Source of the DNA: Simmondsia chinensis
Lineage: Eukaryota > Streptophyta > Magnoliopsida > Caryophyllales > Simmondsiaceae
Assembly: GCA_018398585.1 (NCBI GenBank)
Contig: JAGTTD010000015.1
Span: forward strand, 6,453,001-6,517,000
Direction of reading: 5' to 3'
DNA length: 64,000 bases
A program made the translations under genes and the position numbers. The notes beneath the pieces were generated by a model, which did not search any database, was not told the origin of the DNA, and worked only from the letters and a program-made list of their open reading frames with translations. This document shows positions 22,240 through 33,748 of the stretch, in pieces (positions within the stretch are counted from its first letter, which is position 1; each line of letters starts with the position of its first letter).

Positions 22240-22695
22240 CCCAACTAAATATCACCTGAATTTTAAGTGTGATTTCAAAAACACCTAAATTTTTAATTTT
22301 AAATGTTATATCTAGACTTTTCAAAATTTTTTAATGGAACTTCTTAATATTAATGCCGTTAACATTCATTGGATTTTACTGACGTGACATTTAAAAAATA
22401 ATTATTTAAATATAAAAGTTATTTTTGAAAATATTTACAAATTTTTTTAGATATCTAAAATATCTTTTTAAATGTTTAATATGTTTTAAATTTATTTTAA
22501 ATATTAAATTATTTTCTTTTTTTTTTTTTTTTCAATTGCCACGTTATTAAAAACTAACGGATATTAGCGGCATTAAAATCAATGTGCTTTATTGAAAAAT
22601 TTTAAAAAGTTTAGGTATGAAATTTAAAAACTAAAAAATCTAAGTAATCGTTTTCAAGTGTATCTAAAAATTTACATGGAGTTTGGTTAAAAATC
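22240..22695. mobile_element. MITE with long terminal inverted repeats
   Basis: About 455 bp. The left arm (22240-22395) and the reverse complement of the right arm (22535-22695) match along roughly 150 bases. Aligned points are CCAACTAAAT / ACCAAACTCC, TCAAAATTTTTTAAT / TTAAAATTTTTCAAT, TTAATGCCGTTAACAT / TTAATGCCGCTAATAT and GACGTGACA / ACGTGGCAA. No coding capacity. The superfamily is not assignable; long arms suggest a Mutator-like or foldback type. A clean target-site duplication is not seen. Confidence 0.65.
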
Positions 22696-22699
22696 CAAT

Positions 22700-23057
22700 A
22701 TAAAAGACCAAAATTGGCCAAAATGCATTCCCACCTAAATTTTGTGGCAGAAACAAAAAATGAACAAATTGCGAAAACCGTGTCAATTAAAATACCAATG
22801 AAAGTATGTCAACTAACGAAAGGGAAGGTGAAGAATTATATAGATTACCTTAGTTTGATATTCTTACATGACTTTTTGCGTACATATTTACATTTTATAT
22901 ACTTATATAAAGTCCTTATTGTATACATATATATGGTGTAGATGTTGTGTAATGTATGTTATAACATTGTAAAAGATTAATTTACTTGGTTATATAATGA
23001 ATATGCTCTAGTGTTTTGTGTAAAAAGTAAAATATAAGGGTCTGTTTTTTATATATA
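22700..23057. other. AT-rich intergenic DNA
   Basis: A 75-codon plus-strand frame at 22714-22941 has no recognisable domain and biased AT-driven composition. I see no gene here. Confidence 0.5.
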
Positions 23058-23480
23058 TGTTGAATAGTGTTTGTTGTTGATTTTAATATCCTGTCTATAG
23101 GTATAAACGTTTTAAGCTGAGTTGAGATCTTTATTTTTGATAGTCGTCTCTACTTGACCATTACCCTGATCTAGACGATTTGAGTTATTATTGAGTTGAG
23201 CAGTTGTTGATTCGAATTGAGTTCACAATTGAGTCGAGCTCGCTACTAAATTGAGGTATTCGGGTCAATATTGAGTTATTATTTAACTATGTTTTATTAA
23301 AATAGTCTCTAAAATATTCTACACCACTAGGGTTTGTCCTTCATTTATTATTCTAGCCTTCTAGTATTGTAAACCCTTAGGGTAAGGATGTCTTTTACCT
23401 TTGATATATTTGCCGATAAATAGGCACCTATGTACTCTTCATATGTATCATCAAGAATATTGCTTTCTTACTTATTCACA
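23058..23480 (+). repeat. LTR of Copia element A
   Basis: 423 bp, TGTTGAATAG ... ATTCACA. A possible TATA region (GATAAATAGGC) lies near 23414. No partner LTR was found in the window. Confidence 0.7.
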
Positions 23481-23492
23481 AGGTACCAGAGC
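23481..23492 (+). other. primer binding site of Copia element A
   Basis: AGGTACCAGAGC matches TGGTATCAGAGC at 10 of 12 positions and directly follows the LTR. Confidence 0.7.
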
Positions 23493-23789
23493 TCCCTCCC
23501 TATCTCTGATTTAATTGTTTTCGCTTTCGCCATTAATTTTCTTTTATATTGTGTTGAATTCTCTACTAGTGCCTTTTTAATTTAACTTTTGTTTTTTATT
23601 CGGCAACCCTTCGCCCCCTCACCGATACCCCCCGTTCTAGGTGACGCGGCGGCTGCGCCCCTTCTTCTTTCGATTCAAAGTACTTTCTCCAACCCTAATT
23701 TTATAAACCGAAATTCTCTCCCCCCACCCCCCCCGCGTCCAAGTTTTACTTCCTCTTTCCAACATTACAAGCATAGTTATTATTAAAAT

Positions 23790-24979
23790 AGAAACAACCA
23801 TAGAATATCCTGCGTGGTGTGAAATAACTTATTATGCTCCTACTCGTTCATCAATTCAAGGGTTTGTTAATGGTTCTTATCCCTGTCCCCCTGCCCAAAT
23901 CCCACAATCAAACGGATCGACCTACCCTAACCCTGATTATCTAATGTAGCTTTGCACGGAGCAAAGTCTCCAATCCTGCATTGATACCCCCTCCCGCTCC
24001 CTCATAAACGACGTTGTCCATCATCCAACCTCAAAAGCCATGTGGAAATGCCTTAAGCACTTTCGGGATCAATCCATGGCCAAAGAGTATGATCTTCGAA
24101 CCTAACTTATGAATCATTGTAAAGATGGCAAATCAATGGACATTTACCTCTTTAAATTAAAAACAATCACCGATGATTTAGCTGCCAGTGACTGACTTGT
24201 GTCTAGTAGAGAAGTTCAACATTATGTTCTTCATGGCTTAACCCCTTGAGTATGCCGCTTTTTCAACTATCACTCGTCAAACATAAAAACAATACACATA
24301 TGAGGAGCTTAAAACCGCCCTCTTGAACGAAGAAGCTGCCTTGACTCGATACCCTGGCCGAGCCCTGCCTAATCCAGGTCATGTTATCATTGCCTCCAGT
24401 CAACCTCCCCTCGGCGCCCCTCCAAACCGTGGGGGGCATGGACGCCACAATGTGATGGCCGCGGTGGATGCTACAGCCAATAGAGTCACCCCCTCCCGAC
24501 CACTCCTCTGGGTGGCCTGCATCAACCCAGTGCTCCTTCCTCAATTTGGCCTTCTTTTGGTTCTTCTTCTAACTCTAGGCAGGTGTGCTCGAGCCCGGAC
24601 CTCAATTTTGCTAGATTTGCTCCCAAACCCATCACAATGTTGTCGCCTTTCCCCGCCGCTTTGATAGCACTACCTTCCTTAATCCATCTCCCTCATTGGC
24701 TGCCATGACTGCTAGAGAATCGCATGACTACAACTGGTCTCCTGACTCATGTATTTCCAATCACATGACGCCTTACCCAGGTATTCTTACTAATCTTCTT
24801 CCCTATTATGGTCACAAAAGTGTTCTTGTTGGTAATGGAGCATTGTTGCCTGCAACGTATGTTAGGTCTTCCTCCATAACTACCTGTGCAAAACCCCTAA
24901 CATTACCTAATGTCATGCTCGTCCCTAATCTCACTCACAACTTACTCTCTATTAAACAACTCTGTCAAGATAATAACTA
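23790..24979 (+). pseudogene. Copia A gag and protease remnant
   Basis: gag fragments include LWKCLKHFRDQSMAKEYDL and MDIYLFKLKTITDDLAAS, with stops between. The protease frame at 24696-24979 has WSPDSCISNHMT in the place of the usual W-x-x-DSGA-x-x-H, so the active-site glycine is Cys. It continues to VPNLTHNLLSIKQLCQDNN, the standard end of the protease region, then a stop. Confidence 0.85.
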
Positions 24980-24984
24980 AAACG

Positions 24985-26576
24985 CCACATACAAAAGTAG
25001 AAAGAAATATTGAGTTGGTAGAATTAATCCATTCGGATATGTGTGAATTTGAAGGAATATTAACGAGGGGTGGAAAAAGGTAATTTATAACCTTTATTGA
25101 CAACTTTTCAAAATATTCTTGTGTGTACCTTATAAAAAACAAAAGTGAAGCTTTTGAGAAATTTATTAAAGAGGTAGAAAACCGTTTTAATAGAAAAATT
25201 AAAAAGATTAGAACCGATAGAGGTGGAGAATATGACACATATGGCCTCATCGATTATAATCGATCCGTTGGTATAGTACATGAAGTTACCCCCCCCTATT
25301 CACTCCCTGTAATAGTGTAGCGGAGCGGAAAAATAGATCGATAATTAGCTTGACGAATGCCATGTTAGTTAGCTCCGGATCCCCTAACAATCTATAAGGA
25401 GAAGCAATTTTCACCACTAATTACATATTTAATGGAGTGCCATGTAAGAAAATTTTAAAAACGCCCTATGAATTATGGAGAAATAGAAAACCAAAATTGG
25501 ATTATCGAAAGGTATGGGGTTGTTCAGCCTATGTGAGAAAAACCGATCCCAAAATTCCTAAGTTAGGAATGAAAGCAATAAGGAGTGTCCTCATAGGTTG
25601 TGCTTTGTATAGTAAAGCTTATAGATTTTTAGACCATGAGAATAATGTGGTAATAGAGTGGCTAGATGCTATATTTCATGAAGATAAATTCCCTTTTAGA
25701 TCTAGAAATAGTGGGAATGATGAAAACGATAAAAGAATAATTGATAATGATGCTAGTGCTTCCCAACCTAGAGAAGACACTAATCCTGAACAAATTAGAA
25801 GGAGTAAGAGGCAAATAAATAGAAAAGGATTTTGGTTCTGACTTGCTTTTATACCACATTCAGGATCCTTGTATGTTTGTTGAGAGCTTCGTTTATATGG
25901 GGGACAATGAACCTAAGTCAATTCATGAAGCCTTATCATCACCGGACTCAGATTTCTGGAGAGAAGCGATAAATAATGAAATAGACTCTTTAATGACTAA
26001 CAAAACATGGAAGTTAGTAGACCTACCTCCAGGATGCAAATCCATAGGTGGCAAGCGGGTACTTCGTTGGAAACGTAAGCCCAAAGGTACTAGAGACAAA
26101 TTTAAAGCTATCGGTCGATAAAGGTACATAATATATTAATCTGTCAAATGGATGTAGAAACTACATTTTTCAAATGGAGGCTTAGAAGAAGAAATATATA
26201 TATATATATATATACACATATATATATGGATCAACCGAAAGGGTTTGTCCAACCAGGGAATGATCATAAAGTGTTTAAATTAACAAAATCATTGTATGGT
26301 CTTAAGCAAACCCCAAAACAATAGCATGAAAAATTTGATCAATGCTTAATTTCTAATGTGTTTAAGTTGAATGAAGCTGACAAGTGCATATACTATAAAT
26401 CTTTGAATGATGCTCATGTTATTATTTGTCTATATGTTGATGATTTGTTAATTTTTGAAATCAATCTATACATTATCAGTTCAACAAAGACTTTATTAAA
26501 GAGTGTCTTTGATATGAAAAATATGGGTGAATCAAATGTTATATTAGGGATGAAAATCACTAGACCTAATGATGGT
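24985..26576 (+). pseudogene. Copia B integrase and RT remnant
   Basis: Integrase begins at IELVELIHSDMCEFEGILTR and includes FIDNFSKYSCVYL, RTDRGGEY and VTPPYS, then breaks near 25320. It resumes with TPYELWRNRKPKL and VWGCSAYV. RT follows at 25880-26576: EALSSPDSDFWREAINNEIDSL, a stretch disrupted by a TA microsatellite (about 26200-26228), FVQPGNDHKVFKLTKSLYGLKQ, and an intact LYVDDLLIF. The lineage differs from Copia A, so the join at 24981-24985 is a rearrangement and not one element. Confidence 0.88.
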
Positions 26577-27977
26577 TGATACGCATGACTTTTATACATT
26601 TTATTTTCCCTTTTTGTCATATATTCGACCTCTATATATGTGTTCGGTTGTTGTTTAGGTACATTTTCATGTAGAATACATCAAAGGGGACGGAAGAAGA
26701 ATTATGGCAAAATCGAGCATGATTGAGGCACTTTTGAAGACTGATTGGAGAAACCCGACCATTTGTGCAGATGAAAGGACCATTAGATCATAATTTGATG
26801 AACCGAGTACTTTTTATAGCCCTTCAGGACTTAATCGGAAAAAGGGGTCTAAAGAACTAACCACAAGACTGCCGCTTGATCGGCCGAAATCACCGATCGA
26901 TCGATATTTAGTGCGTGAGATCACCGATCGATCGGGATTTATTCCCGATCGATCGGGAGTGCTTCGTACGGAACCCTAAATACTCTAACGCCTATAAATA
27001 AAGAAGGGGAAGTCAACCTAAGGGAGCTTTTTGGCCGCACGTTCTCCCCTCTCTCCAAAAACCCGAAGCCGCTACGAGATCTACAAATTCTCAAAAGCCA
27101 AAGCGCAAGAGGTCGGAATATTGGGGGAATTCAGGCTCGGATCAGCATCAACATGAAGATTGGGGGAGTTTACTCTTCTATTTATTTTACACTCAGTATT
27201 TCCTTTTATAAAAATTCAAGTATGTGTAAAACTCCCATGGAGGAGTAAACTTTCTTAGTTTAGGGGATGAAGGGCGGGTAGCCGCCCGTATCCCAGATTT
27301 ATATTGCGCTTTTGACGATTGGTTTGGTTATGTTATATTCGCACCCCTGTGCGGAGCTCTTCATGATTGTTGGATATTCTTTGTATGTGTGCTTGTAGCC
27401 ATGACAAGGTCTCCAACTTTGCAGTGATTTGTCTCATGCTTGTAGCCTGGACCATAACATAACAGGAATTCATGTATGGTCAGGGTTAAGATTGTACCCA
27501 ACCCTGGACCCAATCTTTTATATAAGTTAATATTGGATTAGGAGTAACAAAGGAATTAAGTAGTGCTAATGAGATAACCTATGCTACATCAAGAATGCTA
27601 TGATAGATTATGCCTTTAGACTAGTTCATTACCTTAAGCCTTAATTTATATATTAACCTAGGCTTAGAGTTTGTAGCCTAAGTCCTTCGAATCATCGTCC
27701 GAAGTAGAATATAATGACGGGATACGTGCTAAGCTACCCTGAATTCACCCCCTAAATTAAACTCAATCGAATTGCCATACTCGCTTATATTTAGTTTCAG
27801 TAATTTAGCTTCAACTCATTCAAACAACATACAAAACAAAAAATTCAACTACCCGTTAATTAGTAAATCTAACTTGACACGATTCCCTATGGATACGACC
27901 CGTATACCCGACGAAGCTACGACGATCTCGTACGCTTGCGAGTAGACGGTTTTAAAACCCACATTTAAAACACATCA
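26577..27977. mobile_element. solo LTR of a Gypsy-type element
   Basis: 1401 bp starting TGATACGCATG and ending AACACATCA, flanked by ATGGT (26572-26576) and ATGGC (27978-27982). Removing it restores an uninterrupted Copia RT frame across GAT GGC ATT TTT CTT. Near 27880-27945 it carries CCCTATGGATACGACCC and CTTGCGAGTAGACGG, the type of sequence I associate with Athila/Tat Gypsy LTRs. No internal domain or second LTR, so it looks like an unequal-recombination product. Confidence 0.85.
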
Positions 27978-28707
27978 ATGGCATTTTTCTTGACCAATCC
28001 CACTATATTGAAAAGATATTGAGGAAATTTAATATGTTTAATTGCTTACTCGTTAGTATACTATTAGCCCACATGTCTATCTCTATCCAAAAGACAATGA
28101 TGCTGATGTTATCAATCAAAGTGAGTATGCTAGTGTAATTGGCAGTCTACTAGTCTTGATATTGCTTATGCCGTTGTTGCACTTAATCGATTTACTAGTA
28201 GGCCTACATTTGATCATTGAATCGTGTTATGAGATGCTTCAAAAGCACTATAAGTTAAAGTTTATGTTATAAAAATCACCCTGCTGTTCTTGAAGGTTTT
28301 AGTGCTGCAGATTGGAACTCCCATTCTCGTGACGCTGTTTCTATAAGTGGTTACTTGTTTACACTTAGTGGTGGAGCTATTGGTTGGAAATCAAAAAAAA
28401 CAAACAATTATTGCTAAATCAACCATGGAGGCTGAGCTTGTAACTCTAGCCACTGCTAGTGAGGAGGTAGCATGGTTAAGAGAACTATTGTGGGATAGAC
28501 CAGTACCACCTGTTCTCATACATTTTGATAGCACTGCAACTATTGGCAGGGTTTATAATAAATACTATAATGAAAAATCCAGATCTATAAGAGGGAAATA
28601 TAGTATAGTGAGATCGCACCTCACGAATGGTGCCATAACTATTGATCATGCGAGAAGTGATGATAATATTGCGGATTTGCTAACAAATCCTCTAGCCAGA
28701 GGAAAGA
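27978..28707 (+). pseudogene. Copia B RT end and RNase H remnant
   Basis: Continues Copia B after the solo LTR. The RT end is degenerate (28000-28340). The RNase H frame at 28347-28707 reads KKQTIIAKSTMEAELVTLATA, HFDSTATIGRVYN, RSIRGKYSIVRSHLTNGAIT and DNIADLLTNPLARGK. It is cut at 28707 by the next insertion and its last codons resume at 38739. Confidence 0.9.
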
Positions 28708-29477
28708 TGTAATACTCGGTCTAATTAAATTAAATTCGGTATTACAATATGTGAAACTTAGGATATTTAAATTAAATTAGACTCGGTAGTACTATATGTG
28801 AAATTTATGGTATTTAAATTAGGTTAAAACTCGCTATTATTTCGATTAGGTTTCAAAATAAAAATAAAGAAACAAATAAATATTTAAACAAAAAAGAAAA
28901 AAAAAAGGAAAAGGAAAAAGAAAAGAAAAAGGAAAAAGGGGAAGAAAAAGAAATGAAATGAAAAGGAAAAAAAATAAATTAAAAACACTACATCTTCCCC
29001 TCCCCCCACTAGGGATGGCAATGGGGCGGGGCGGGGCGGGGCGGGGCGGGTATGGGGGGGTGTCTCCTCCATACTTGTACCCGCCACTCAAATCCTATAC
29101 CCGTACTCACCCCATTACCCGCGGGTATCCAACGGGTATGCATTACTCGCCCCATACCCTCTCTAATGTGCGTAGAAAATGATTATCTATACCGGGTCAT
29201 ATTAGTTATTTAATACTACTTTTAAAAATCAATTATATTTTTTTACATCATTGATAAACAATTTGGATTATTGAATTTAAACATGTTTTTTTTTTTTTAA
29301 ATTTAAAGGTTAACTATGTACAAAATAAAGCGGGTATGGCGGATATGAAGTGGAGCGGGGCGGGGTGGGTACAAAACTATACCCGTACCAGCCCCATACT
29401 CATGACGGGTATGGGGCGGGTACACCGAACCCGTACCCACTACCCACCCCACTTATGCCCCTACCCGCGGGTAGCGG

Positions 29478-32400
29478 TAGTGGTGGCCAACGGGGCGGGC
29501 CGGGCCTGGGCCGAAGCCCGGTCGGCCCACACTGTAGAGGGCCGGGCCGGGCCGAGGCCTATCTGGGAACCGGGCCTGGCCCGGCTCAGCCCGGGGGCCT
29601 CGAGGGTCAGGCTCGGCCCGGGCCTAGTGCGGGGAGGCCGGTCTGGGCCGGTTCTGGGCCCTTTTTTGTACCAAAGTCGTAAAGGGAAAAAAAAGAGCTA
29701 TAATATAAAGTCGTTTTGTACTAAAATTATTGTAATTCATTGATAAATAATATGAGACATAAATACATTTTTTTCAAGCACTAATAATGCTAAATATACA
29801 TTAAATATATGTAATAAAATAAAATACGCAATAAGTTATGGTAAATATCTTATCAAAAAAAAATGGTACATAAATAACGTAATAAATATAAGTAAAAATA
29901 CAAAGTTTGACATATGGGGGGTGCGGTCGTCTTTTGAGGTATATGGGGAGTGCGGTCGTTTTTTGATGTCAATATTCAAAAGTAAATAATTGACATACAA
30001 AAGTAATGATATCAGTCGCCTTCGGGGGTATCTAGGCCATCATTTGAGGTATCGGTTGTACGGTCGTCTTCTTCATCGCTCGATGAATCCAGCTTCATTC
30101 TCTGTTGATCTCTTGCCTCTGCTAGCAGCCATTCCTTCAAGCACACGGACATCTCCAAGCTTGACGGCGATAGCTTTGCCCTCTTCGTTCCAAGCAACCC
30201 GCCACCAAGACTGAAAGCACACTCCGATGCTACTGAAGACACCGGACAACTTAGTATATCACGTGCCATGGTGGAAAGCACGGGATACTGGGTTTGGTTT
30301 GTGTTCCACCATTGTAACAGGTCAAAATTCGGGTTGGCCGGCGGCCCGAAAATATGGACCATCGGTGTCCGTAAATAATAATCTAACTCGTCACATGATG
30401 TGGGGGCTGCTGTGGGTATAAACTACTTCCACTAGATGTGGAAGATCCTACTGCAGCAATACTAGGATTATTGGACGCTAATCGACGGGAATATTGAGAA
30501 AATAAACTATGCAAGTCGTTATCGACATCGGCAATGAAAGTGTCGATATTAAGAGTAGGATTCAAATACGTGAAAAAATATTGACAAAACAAGTTGAAAC
30601 CCGAACGTTTACAACGAGGGTCTGAAATAGTTGCAAAGCAATATGTAAGAGGTAGTTTAAAATAATATTTGGCAAACTTTTTTTTCATTGCCTGAATCGA
30701 TGCAAACAAAACGGGGTTGGATTCATTACCCACCATCCAATTGACAATATCAAGCAATCTTGATATTGCTTGAGGCATGGTCGGATAGTAGCAACCCGAA
30801 AAAATGTTGTTGCCTCTTTAAACATACTAAAAAAAGTTACAAATTTGATCTATTGTCTCCCAATTTATACCGGCCAGGTTGTAATCGCTCCATTTTGCCC
30901 GATTTTCCTGGGCGTATTCCATTAGAACGTCTTTGTATGGTAGAAGGCGCTCTAACATTTCTACCGTAGACGGCCACCTATTTTGGGAGTCTAATTTGAA
31001 TTGTTTATATTCTATGTTATGCAACCTACATAAATTTTTAAATTTTCTTTTTCTAGTGCTGGATAATTTTACAGATATTATTACCGATCTTAAGGTGATA
31101 AGGGATATTTTTATGAGATCTAAACCACCCGTTACCATTAAATGCAAAATGTGACAAATGCAACGAATATGGAAACACTTCCCACCTAACATGGGTCTCA
31201 TTTGCCTAATTAAATGTGTAACGGCTGCAGTGTTATTGGTAGCATTGTTAAACGTAATACTGAAGATACATCGCTCTATGCCCCAGTCACGGACTGCCGA
31301 CATAATCACACTAGTAATTACCTCGGCATTGTGGGGGCAATCTAAAAGTCCAAAATGAATTATCCGCTTTTGCATGATGAAGGGTTCATCGGTCCAGTGT
31401 GCCGTTATGCACATATAAGGTTGGCCGGGTTTCGACGTCCATACGTCCGAGGTCAACGAGAACATGCTCGTGTTTGTCGCAAAATGTGTGAAGACCCCAG
31501 TTTTCATCCCGTAGTACAACATAAAAGCGTCCTGCTTTACGGTGTTCCGAGAAATCCTCACAATGGCGGGATTAACATTTAGTTGGAGGTAGTTGACGAA
31601 ATTTGGGTCTTCGCCGGTATTAAAAGGCGTTTCACTCATAATTATATATTTAGCTAGCCCCTTTCGGTTGCTCTCCTGAGATAACCTAAAATTAGCAAGT
31701 GCACCGGTCACTTGCTGTACTAGACGTTGTTGGTTCTTTTCTGGGAATTGCTCAGGGTGGCACCTAAGTATATGTCTATTTAATGTGCCCGTCCCTCTAC
31801 CAGGTTGATGGCTAAAATCCTTAGGTGGGTCACATAATTTACAAGTTGCTTTATTAGTTGTCTTATTAAGGGTAAAGTGCTTCCATACCCCACTAGTTGT
31901 ACGCTTACTAGTAGAGGTACTAGTTTCAGGCTGGACTTCGGTGGTGGGGATGGGTTCCTCATCAGTTTGTGAGTCTCCAACCCCACCACCACCTGAATCA
32001 TGATAATCTTGTTATTGTGAAAAGTCATAATCTATGCTATCATCCAGTGTATGGGGGTGTTGGGTCTGGTTGTATAAAAGATCGTTCTTCAGTATCAAGT
32101 AAGACAATTCTACTCCTTTTAGGGATTCTGGGTGGCCGAGAAGAGCTAGAACTAGCACGACAGGCTCCAGAGGATGATGAAGAGTTGTGTGCCATATTAG
32201 TATAAGTGATTAGTATTTATAAAATGCAAGTAGTAATGCAAATTAATTAACTAAAAATGCGAATCAAATAAAATTGCGATACTAAAATTAGCGAAACAAG
32301 AGAACAATGAAATTGGAACTTCAGCCAAATACTTTACGAACTTCGAACTTTAGAGCACAATTTTCGCAATTAGTAAAGTTAGAGAAGGTGGGAGATGATG

Positions 32401-32674
32401 AATGTATAGAGAGAGAAGAAAGGATTGAATAATTGGTGAAAAATTGAGTTGGGAAGGTTTAAGTATTTATAGGGGAAAAAAAATATAATTTTTTTTTTTT
32501 TTAATAAAAGAGCCGTTGAACGGCTCTTCAAAACGAGCCCAACGGCTTGGCCGAAAATAAAAATAGGCCCGAGGCCCAGCCCACTACAATGCGGACCGGG
32601 CCGGGCCGGGCCAAACACGGGCCGGGCTGGTGCTGTTTCCGGGCTGGCCCGGCCCGGCCCGTTGGCCACCTTTA
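29478..32674 (-). mobile_element. hAT DNA transposon carrying a transposase remnant
   Basis: 3197 bp. Inverted tips are TAGTGGTGGCCAACGGG and, from the right, TAAAGGTGGCCAACGGG. The 8-bp target-site duplication GGTAGCGG is perfect (29470-29477 and 32675-32682). The subterminal regions are rich in GGGCC on both sides. The transposase gene runs on the minus strand. Length and layout are those of an autonomous hAT that has since decayed. Confidence 0.93.
30012..32195 (-). pseudogene. hAT transposase remnant
   Basis: Starts at ATG 32195 (MAHNSSSSSGACRASSSSS). After a frameshift near 32040 comes a BED zinc finger: SGVWKHFTL, then CKLC ... LNRHILRCH. The main frame (31711-30827) has DVWTSKPGQPYMCITAHW and LGGKCFHIRCICHILHL. 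The conserved I-T-x-D-N-A reads ITFNNAT, so the second catalytic aspartate is gone. Further shifts lie near 30840-30800 and 30420-30370. The hATC dimerisation domain (30362-30012) holds YPVLSTMARDILSCPVSSVASECAFS. Not functional. Confidence 0.92.
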
Positions 32675-33380
32675 GGTAGCGGGTATATCCCGCCCCATTG
32701 CCATCCCTACCCCCAACCCACATGTTTTTTTTCTTCTCTCTCCTATGTCCCTCCTGTACGACTCCCTCTCCCTCTACCTCTACCGCCTCCCTCTCTCCTC
32801 TACCGCCTCCCACCATCGTCACCCATGCCGCCCGGCCACCTTGACGGTACCAGTACCGCCTCCCTCCTCACGGTACGCACCCGACCTTCACGGTATCGCC
32901 TAACCCAAGCGGTACGACCCCGACCTTCACGGTACGACTAGACCACCACGGTACCGCCTCCCTCTCCACTACAGCCGCCCACCTTCACGGTACAACCTTG
33001 GCCACCACGGTACCGCCTGACCTCCCCACGCTCTATAAATACCCCACACGTTAACCCCCTCAAACCTCACCCCCCCACCCAACAACTCTCTCTCTCCTCT
33101 CGGTTCTCTCTCTCTACCACCCACGATTTTCTCTCTCCTCTCTCTCCGGTGCCGCCACCTTACTGGCACAACTCTGACCGCCTCCCGGGTGCCGCCACCT
33201 CGCCTGCACAGCTCCGGCCGTCTCTCCGGTGCCGCCACCTCTCCTCCACAGCGCCGGTTGTCCCTCCAGTGTCGCCACTTCGCTAGAACAGCTCCGGCCA
33301 CCTTGTCGGCAACACCATCTCGTCAATTTCAAAGTTAATTAACTATAGGAATTAGGTTTTTGGGTTAAAAGCTAGTGACT

Positions 33381-33748
33381 GTAAGTATACCACTTCCCCT
33401 GCTTGTTTGTAAACTACGAAAACTGCTTTAAATGACTTGAATTGTGAGACTTATATTTCGAATGATTTAAATGTAAGTATACCACTTCCCCTACTTGTTT
33501 GTGAACTACGAAAACTGCATTAAATGACTTGAATTGTGAGACTTATATTTCGAATGATTTAAATGTAAGTATACCACTTCCCCTACTTGTTTGTAAACTA
33601 CGAAAACTGCTTTAAATGACTTGAATTGTGAGACTTATATTTCGAATGATTTAAATGTAAGTATACCACTTCCCTTGCTTGTTTATAAAGTATAAAAATT
33701 GCTTTAGATAACTTGATTTGTGAGATTTATATGTTGAATGATTTATTG
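33381..33748. repeat. 92-bp tandem repeat in left LTR, four copies
   Basis: Units begin GTAAGTATACCACTTCCC at 33381, 33473, 33565 and 33657. The first three are nearly identical and the fourth is degenerate. Confidence 0.95.

Larger units (their letters stand above)
23058..24981 (+). mobile_element. Copia element A, 5' part only
   Basis: The LTR (23058-23480) starts TGTTGAATAG and ends TTATTCACA, forming the usual inverted tips. AGGTACCAGAGC follows as a near-match to the tRNA-iMet primer site. gag and protease come next. The sequence stops abruptly at about 24981, where integrase of a different Copia begins. Confidence 0.8.
29010..32709. mobile_element. hAT-type MITE, split by a second hAT element
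   Basis: Perfect inverted tips TAGGGATGGCAATGGGGCGG (29010-29029) and the reverse complement at 32690-32709. Flanking 8-mers CCCCCCAC and CCCCCAAC differ by one base. Without the inner insertion it is about 495 bp and non-coding, with a GC-rich subterminal array (GGGGC)n. A relative sits at 49835-50355. Confidence 0.88.

Noticed and set aside
24323..24664. 113-codon plus-strand frame and its minus-strand shadow
   Set aside because: It lies in the decayed gag of Copia A, is out of the gag frame, and has no domain.
29336..29743. 135-codon GC-rich frame
   Set aside because: It crosses the boundary of two hAT elements and encodes only their GGGCC-rich ends.
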